DNA of 25,000 bases from Owenia fusiformis (lineage: Eukaryota > Annelida > Polychaeta > Sabellida > Oweniidae): NCBI GenBank assembly GCA_903813345.2, contig CAIIXF020000157.1, positions 1 to 25,000 on the forward strand, written 5' to 3'. Made by a program: the position numbers and the translations under genes. The notes under the pieces were generated by a model. That model was not told the DNA's origin. It worked only from the letters and a program-made list of their open reading frames with translations, and did no database searches. This document shows, one piece after another, positions 20,845 through 25,000 of this stretch; positions within the stretch are counted from its first letter, which is position 1; each line of letters starts with the position of its first letter.

Positions 20845-20936
20845 GGCATCTCTACAACATCGGCGACTCCCAAGAAAATAAACCTCCAGCCAAATGTCTT
20901 CATTGTAAAGCCACGATACAGAACAAAATTGTGTAG
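20845..20936 (+). CDS. ZNFX1: ZNFX1-like terminal exon: second half of RZ-type zinc finger
   Basis: The acceptor is a pyrimidine/T-rich tract, tttttatattgcag, then GGCATCTC. Joined to the G left by the donor at 19133 it reads G-HLYNIGD and then KCLHCKATI, ending at TAG 20934-20936. With YCHK from the previous exon this gives C-x3-H-L-Y-x-I-G-D ... C-x2-C. That is the signature of the RZ-type finger at the C terminus of ZNFX1 and RNF213, where a Cys-x3-His pair and a Cys-x2-Cys pair bind one zinc. Total spliced length stays divisible by three, which supports the join. The exon is absent from simple ORF views because it is only 92 bases long. The first canonical AATAAA downstream lies at 21126-21131, inside a MITE; an AGTAAA variant lies nearer, at about 20967. 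Confidence 0.85.
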
Positions 20937-21088
20937 TAGTCAAATTTGACAGTTTGAACTATTCTAGTAAATCATTATAGATGAATCATAGATCGCTTAA
21001 CTAACTTTAATGTCTTTGGACTTACAGTATTATATTAGGCCCATACAATGCCAATCTAAACTGTTCTGGTAGTTGAACATTTTGTGTA

Positions 21089-21582
21089 CAGGGTGGTCCA
21101 AAAAATGGGACACTCGTATTTCAAAAATAAATTTTGTTTTTTTTGATGAAAACATGTCATATTATATACCAATGGATAGGGAATTGACTCATTTTTAATT
21201 TGGTATATCATAAGTTCAAATTTATTATAATGTCTGTCAACCAGCGTCCATTATATAAATGACGTCATTTTCGTTTCAAAACGGGTTTTCCGAAACTTGC
21301 AAAAAACAAATTTTATTGTCAACTTTATTTACATAAACAGACGTTCAATATGTCCACCATTTTGATCAATTGTAGCCCTTAATTTTGGCCTACACTGGGC
21401 AATAGCATCATTGATATGCTGTTGAGACAATGAATTTCAGTTCTCAATAATTCTGTCCTTCAGGGACTGAATAGATGTATGGTAAAGGATTTATGGTACA
21501 CTAATTCTGTTAGTTCTCCTTTCATCAAGAAAATCAAAATTTATTTTTGAAATACGAGTGTCCCATTTTTTGGACCACCCTG
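21089..21582 (-). mobile_element. 494-bp MITE/mini-mariner with near-perfect 48-bp inverted ends
   Basis: CAGGGTGGTCCAAAAAATGG... at 21089 to about 21136 is matched essentially base for base by the reverse complement of the right end, to 21582. TA flanks at 21087-21088 and 21583-21584 indicate Tc1/mariner-type insertion. The interior keeps a piece of transposase on the minus strand. Near-identity of the two ends suggests recent mobility. It begins about 150 bases after the ZNFX1-like stop codon, and its left end carries AATAAA at 21126-21131. Confidence 0.88.
21329..21485 (-). pseudogene. Tc1/mariner-superfamily transposase C-terminal fragment
   Basis: Reading the minus strand from about 21485 to a stop at 21329-21331 gives HTSIQSLKDRIIEN, a stop (probably a lost Trp codon), then NSLSQQHINDAIAQCRPKL and NGGHIERLF. 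The tail pattern QCRPKLR...NGGHIE-x-LF is typical of the C terminus of Tc1/mariner-type transposases. Only about 50 codons remain, so this is a relic carried inside a non-autonomous element. It shows the element arose by internal deletion of a full transposon of its own family. Confidence 0.72.
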
Positions 21583-21584
21583 TA

Positions 21585-22040
21585 TGTCGCCAATTGTACT
21601 TTAGAATTTTGCTCGTCGTGTTTAAGTCATTTGATTAATACTCACACTTATAGACAAAAGTAATGGGCTTACGGGAGAAATAATAAATTATTTTGCGAAG
21701 GCTCAATGTCAATAGTATATCACGTTACTATCACGTTATCATGTGAAACTACATAACATTACCCTATTAGAAAAAAATGTAATAGTGCAGTTGGTTGCAC
21801 AATTTGCTTGTATTAATTTTTCACAAATAATAAATTACATGTATACATATAATAAAGGATGTACAAGCCCAGGGCTCAATGAATTTCGGGGGAATTTTTT
21901 GTTTCGAAACTTTCAATAAGGTCGGTAGCCTCAAAATACAAGACATGAGTGCATTAAACCACCCAAAACTCATCGAGTCGTGCTTCAATATACTTATTTC
22001 ACACCAGAATGCAAGATGGCAGCCAAAAAGTTAATCGCCA
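21585..22040. other. No gene seen
   Basis: AT-rich intergenic DNA between the 494-bp MITE and the 192-bp hairpin. No ORF or repeat of note. Confidence 0.5.
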
Positions 22041-22232
22041 TTTTACAGTTAGCATCGATTATCGTTACCAATCAAATCGAGGCGTTCTGTATCACGTTTT
22101 CGCATGCGGTATGTCATACTCACCTGCGGAATGTGCCATATACCGCAGGTGAGTATAAAATACCGCATGCAAAAACATGATACAGAAAGCCTCAATTTGA
22201 TTTGTCGCGAGAATCGACGCTAACTGTAAAAT
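22041..22232. repeat. 192-bp hairpin repeat (foldback MITE-like)
   Basis: Arms 22041-22129 and 22143-22232 are inverted repeats around a 13-base loop. Matching blocks include TTTTACAGTTAGC, ACCAATCAAATCGAGGC (against ACAAATCAAATTGAGGC), TTCTGTATCA, GCATGCGGTA and ACTCACCTGCGG. Divergence is modest, so the hairpin is fairly young. The short ORFs on both strands here are mirror images of each other because of the palindrome and are not genes. Confidence 0.8.
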
Positions 22233-22891
22233 AAAACTACTCTGGATTGCCAATATTGTTAGCGCTAAAATATGAATCCTGGATTTATTGAGTAAGTTTA
22301 TCACATATGATTGCTAAGTGATAATTCTGAAAGTATCAGAAATATGTAAATATGCCAATACAACGATACATTAATACTTGTGATTTAATAGCTTTTGAGT
22401 TCGATCTTTGTCGACTGTAGATTTGGTTTAAAAAGTCACTCAATTATAGGCTCCACGGACGTAGGTTCGTATATTTGTGTTTAATTTTTCCCTCAGGCTG
22501 TATTCGTCATACATAAAACAACATCAATAAATGAAGTTTCCACTGGGGTATGTTTTTAACGGTATTACTTGATATTTTCACTGTCCTGTTAATACCGATT
22601 TTAATATTTTATAAAAAATTTTACTCGCTCGTTCAATCGATGCAATTGCGTACTTCCGTACCACGTTTCTCATTGGTAATCCATGGATGACATAGCATTA
22701 TTACATGATGGAGAGTGTGATGTGTAAGGGTTATGTGCTGGGAGGTTTTGGATATGGGGCTTATCCAGAGGGAGATATGCATATCTACCTGAGGGACCGT
22801 AAAAAATAAAAATTGAAAACAAATTAGAAAACTAACTATGTTCAACTATCCTTCTTCAAGCTATAATAAAAATTAGTACCTTGGGTACTGG
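22233..22891. other. No gene seen
   Basis: Intergenic DNA with one short minus-strand frame (22633-22845) lacking any recognised motif. Confidence 0.5.
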
Positions 22892-23958
22892 GCTCACATG
22901 GTGTTGCTCAAAAGTGAAAATAAATTGTTTGTGACAAAATTATTTTATACAACTACTCTTTACAAAGACATGGCTTTTTACAATGCAAGACACCTGAACT
23001 TATTTGTAAAGCTAGAAAATGGGCCGAAAGTGAATTTCCCGAGACAAAAATGGTGGCCATTTTGAAAATAGGCGAGATTTTGAAGCAGGAGTCACAGGTT
23101 TTTTCTTTATTGATGTTGAACAAAATTATTTTAAATCTGGAATCTTATCTACAGGGGATTTAAAAGAGCCAAGTGTTGACAGAGAGAGGTTTTAAAACTT
23201 GCCACTATTTTGGACTGACTGAGAGACACATGGACAAATCAATGTTAACTAAAATGGCTGAAAATAAAAAAAAAATGATATAATATTTTGCCGATTTTTT
23301 GTAGCAAAATTATATAATACAACTACTCTTTACAGTGACATGGCTTTTTACAATGCAGGACAGCTGAAATTATTTGTAAAGCTAGAAAATGGGCCAAAAG
23401 TGTATTTCGCGAGACAAGAATGGCGACCATTTTGAAAATAGGCAAGCTTTTGAACCAAGCGTCATAAGAGAGTTTTTTGTATTGATGTTGAGCAAAATTA
23501 ATTTAAAACGGGAATCCTATCGACAGAGGGTTTAAGGCAAATTGTCCAAAAGTGGATTTTGCGAGACAGAATGACAAATCAATGTTAACTAAAATGGCTG
23601 AAAATAAAAAAATGGATATAATTTTTTGCTGATTTTTCGTAACAAAATTATTTCATACATCTACTCTTTACATTGACATGGATTTTTACAATGTAGGACA
23701 CCTGAAATTATTTGTAAAGCTAGGAAAAGGGTCAAAAGTGAATTTTGTGAGGCAAAAATGGCGGCCATTTTGAAAATAGGCGAGCTTTTGAACCAGGAGT
23801 CATAGGGGAGTTTTCTGTATTGATGTTGAACAGAAATAACTTAAAACAGGAATCCTTTTGACAGAGGTTTTAAAACGTGCCACTATTGTTGACGGACGGA
23901 CAGACAGACAGACAGACAGACGGACAAGTGAGTGATTGCAAAAGCTCACCATGTGAGC
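22892..23958. repeat. Three tandem ~340-370 bp units bounded by a 12-bp inverted repeat
   Basis: Unit starts are seen at 22935, 23305 and 23643 with CAAAATTAT...ACTCTTTAC...GACATGG, spacing 370 and 338 bases. Shared blocks: TTTTTACAATG, TTATTTGTAAAGCTAG, ATTTTGAAAATAGGC, TATTGATGTTGA. The whole array is bounded by GCTCACATGGTG (22892-22903) and CACCATGTGAGC (23947-23958). Units contain a near-palindrome AAAATGGCGGCCATTTT (unit 3; variants in 1 and 2). No coding capacity. It may be a non-autonomous element whose interior has been tandemly duplicated. Confidence 0.78.
23891..23926 (+). repeat. GACA/GACG microsatellite at the end of the third tandem unit
   Basis: GACGGACGGACAGACAGACA... runs about 36 bases. 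The matching place in unit 1 (ggactgactgagagacacatggac) is a degenerate, unexpanded version, so the tract seems to have expanded in the last unit only. Confidence 0.85.
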
Positions 23959-25000
23959 TAAAAACTATGGTGAAAATACTCTGAAAGCAATCGTTAATTG
24001 AAAAGAAAATAAGGTTATATGTTTAGTTTAAATCTTATAGATGATTTTTACAATGGTTAACACCGTGCAAATCTTAGGTAGCATTCGCGAATTCAACTTA
24101 GCCTTCTATTTTGTGGCTTTCCATGTTTAAATAGGTGTTTCCATATAGCTTTGAAATCTCCCTAATTCTCGTTTTTTCATGAGACTTTAAGATTTGAGAG
24201 ATTTAAACCTCCAACAACGAACTTTTCTTTCTTTTTAATAGCATATTTGAATTCAGTGAAAAGTTTTCCACAATAATAACTTTTATTTGATGTACTTGTA
24301 TACAGTTATGTCATTTAAATCATTTTTCATGACGTTTTAACTTGGGCCAAATCTCCATTGAAGCAAAGCTAAGATTCTTAAAAATGTTGGTTTATTCGGA
24401 CAACCAAAAATTTCATGATTAATCACAATAGGTACATTGGCAGAGTCATCCAATAGTATGTTATTCGAGATTCAGACAGATTCAACCAACACATTTTCAT
24501 GAATCATTAAATTAAGTGACCTTTGCAAGTTTATAACATGGACGGCTATGATAATCTGGCCCAAGCAAAATGAAGAATGACAAGGGTGACATCTATTATG
24601 TCAGCTTTTTTCAGCTATTAAGAAACTATACTATTGCAGATGAACTGAAGACTAAATCCATAAATAAGGCTTTAAATATCTATTTATTTGCTCGATTAAC
24701 ATGACATGCTATTTTCAATGTGTGTTAGTCGACGATGATATTTTAGTATTAGTAGTATTTAACATGTTTTTTTATCTCCATAGCATATATAAGTGCAATC
24801 AGTGCGTGTAAAATTAATACCATTTGTAGCATGTTAGATCTAATGATCGACAGTATCAGCGTCTCAAAATCAAGTTTCTGTGGATGGTATGTAATGTAAA
24901 TGTTATGTAAACAGTAACATCCCTGACATACCTCCTTGGTGAAGCACTTTTATTTCTACTTGAACCGTACACAGTACACATTTAATCGTGTTGATGGTGC
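23959..25000. other. No gene seen
   Basis: AT-rich DNA to the window end; no frame of useful length, no repeat structure noted by eye. Confidence 0.5.

Larger units (their letters stand above)
13645..20936 (+). pseudogene. ZNFX1: ZNFX1-like gene, two exons visible, two in-frame stop codons
   Basis: Seen: one reading frame runs from a TGA at 13592-13594 through to 19133, broken only by TAA 15860-15862 and TGA 18779-18781, with no frameshift. Splicing the donor aaag|gtaagc (exon end 19133) to the acceptor ttgcag|gg (exon start 20845) keeps frame and ends at TAG 20934-20936. Counting from ATG 13790 gives 1811 codons including the two stops. Domain order: basic N terminus, ARM-like helices, pre-helicase block, SF1 helicase, NF-X1 finger array, linker, RZ finger. 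Family knowledge: ZNFX1 is an SF1 RNA helicase linked to RNA-virus sensing in vertebrates and to small-RNA inheritance in nematodes; this order is diagnostic. Vertebrate ZNFX1 (about 1900 aa) has a long helical stretch before the RZ finger; here that linker is only about 75 residues. Inference: a young pseudogene or null allele, because every catalytic motif is kept. Sequencing error or recoding cannot be excluded. Identity is very sure; functional status is not. Confidence 0.93.

Noticed and set aside
22092-22304. Paired ORFs on both strands with near-identical proteins
   Set aside because: They are mirror products of the hairpin arms and not separate genes.
1-25000. CRISPR array, rRNA, viral or bacterial genes
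   Set aside because: No regularly spaced identical repeats, no rRNA core sequence, and the only proteins recognised are ZNFX1-like and mariner-type transposase relics.

Overview
The window looks like AT-rich genomic DNA from an invertebrate animal. It holds one spliced, long-exon gene with animal-type domain architecture, large introns, and many short DNA transposons (TA-flanked mariner-like elements, MITEs, foldbacks). The repeat style (MITE-rich, GACA microsatellite, ~350 bp tandem units) would suit a lophotrochozoan or another marine invertebrate, but the sequence does not fix the taxon. No bacterial operon, CRISPR array, rRNA or convincing tRNA was seen.

The one recognisable gene is a ZNFX1-like gene (NFX1-type zinc finger-containing protein 1) on the + strand. 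Its main exon runs from about 13645 to 19133. A canonical donor follows, then an intron of about 1.7 kb, and a short last exon at 20845-20936 that completes a C-terminal RZ-type zinc finger. In order it encodes a basic low-complexity N terminus, a helical ARM-like region, the ZNFX1 pre-helicase block, an SF1 (UPF1-like) helicase with all main motifs, a long Cys/His NF-X1 finger array, a short linker and the RZ finger. There are no frameshifts and the splice sites look good, yet two in-frame stops interrupt it: TAA at 15860-15862 (between helicase motifs Ia and II) and TGA at 18779-18781 (inside the finger array). Each could come from a single C-to-T change (CAA to TAA, CGA to TGA). This is either a very young pseudogene or null allele, or an assembly error, or (less likely) a recoded gene. 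Two possible tiny 5' exons near 8550 and 8928-9004 have splice phases compatible with the main exon.

Layout. 1-8500: no recognised gene; small hairpins, degenerate 48-bp repeats, and an 80-bp repeat present twice in opposite orientation 3.4 kb apart. 8550-13640: candidate 5' exons and a 3.5-kb palindromic cluster of three related foldback/MITE units (9384-12918). Those units have CTATCACACC ends and TWA flanks, and the cluster is further invaded by an 858-bp TA-flanked element and a ~136-bp GC-ended MITE. 13645-20936: the ZNFX1-like gene, with a 950-bp mariner derivative in its last intron. 20937-25000: a 494-bp MITE with near-perfect 48-bp ends starting about 150 bp after the stop, a 192-bp hairpin, and three ~340-370 bp tandem units bounded by a 12-bp inverted repeat and carrying a GACA microsatellite.

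The biology is therefore a probable RNA-helicase/innate-immunity or small-RNA-pathway gene, possibly dying, embedded in a bed of class II transposon derivatives that account for most of its intron length.
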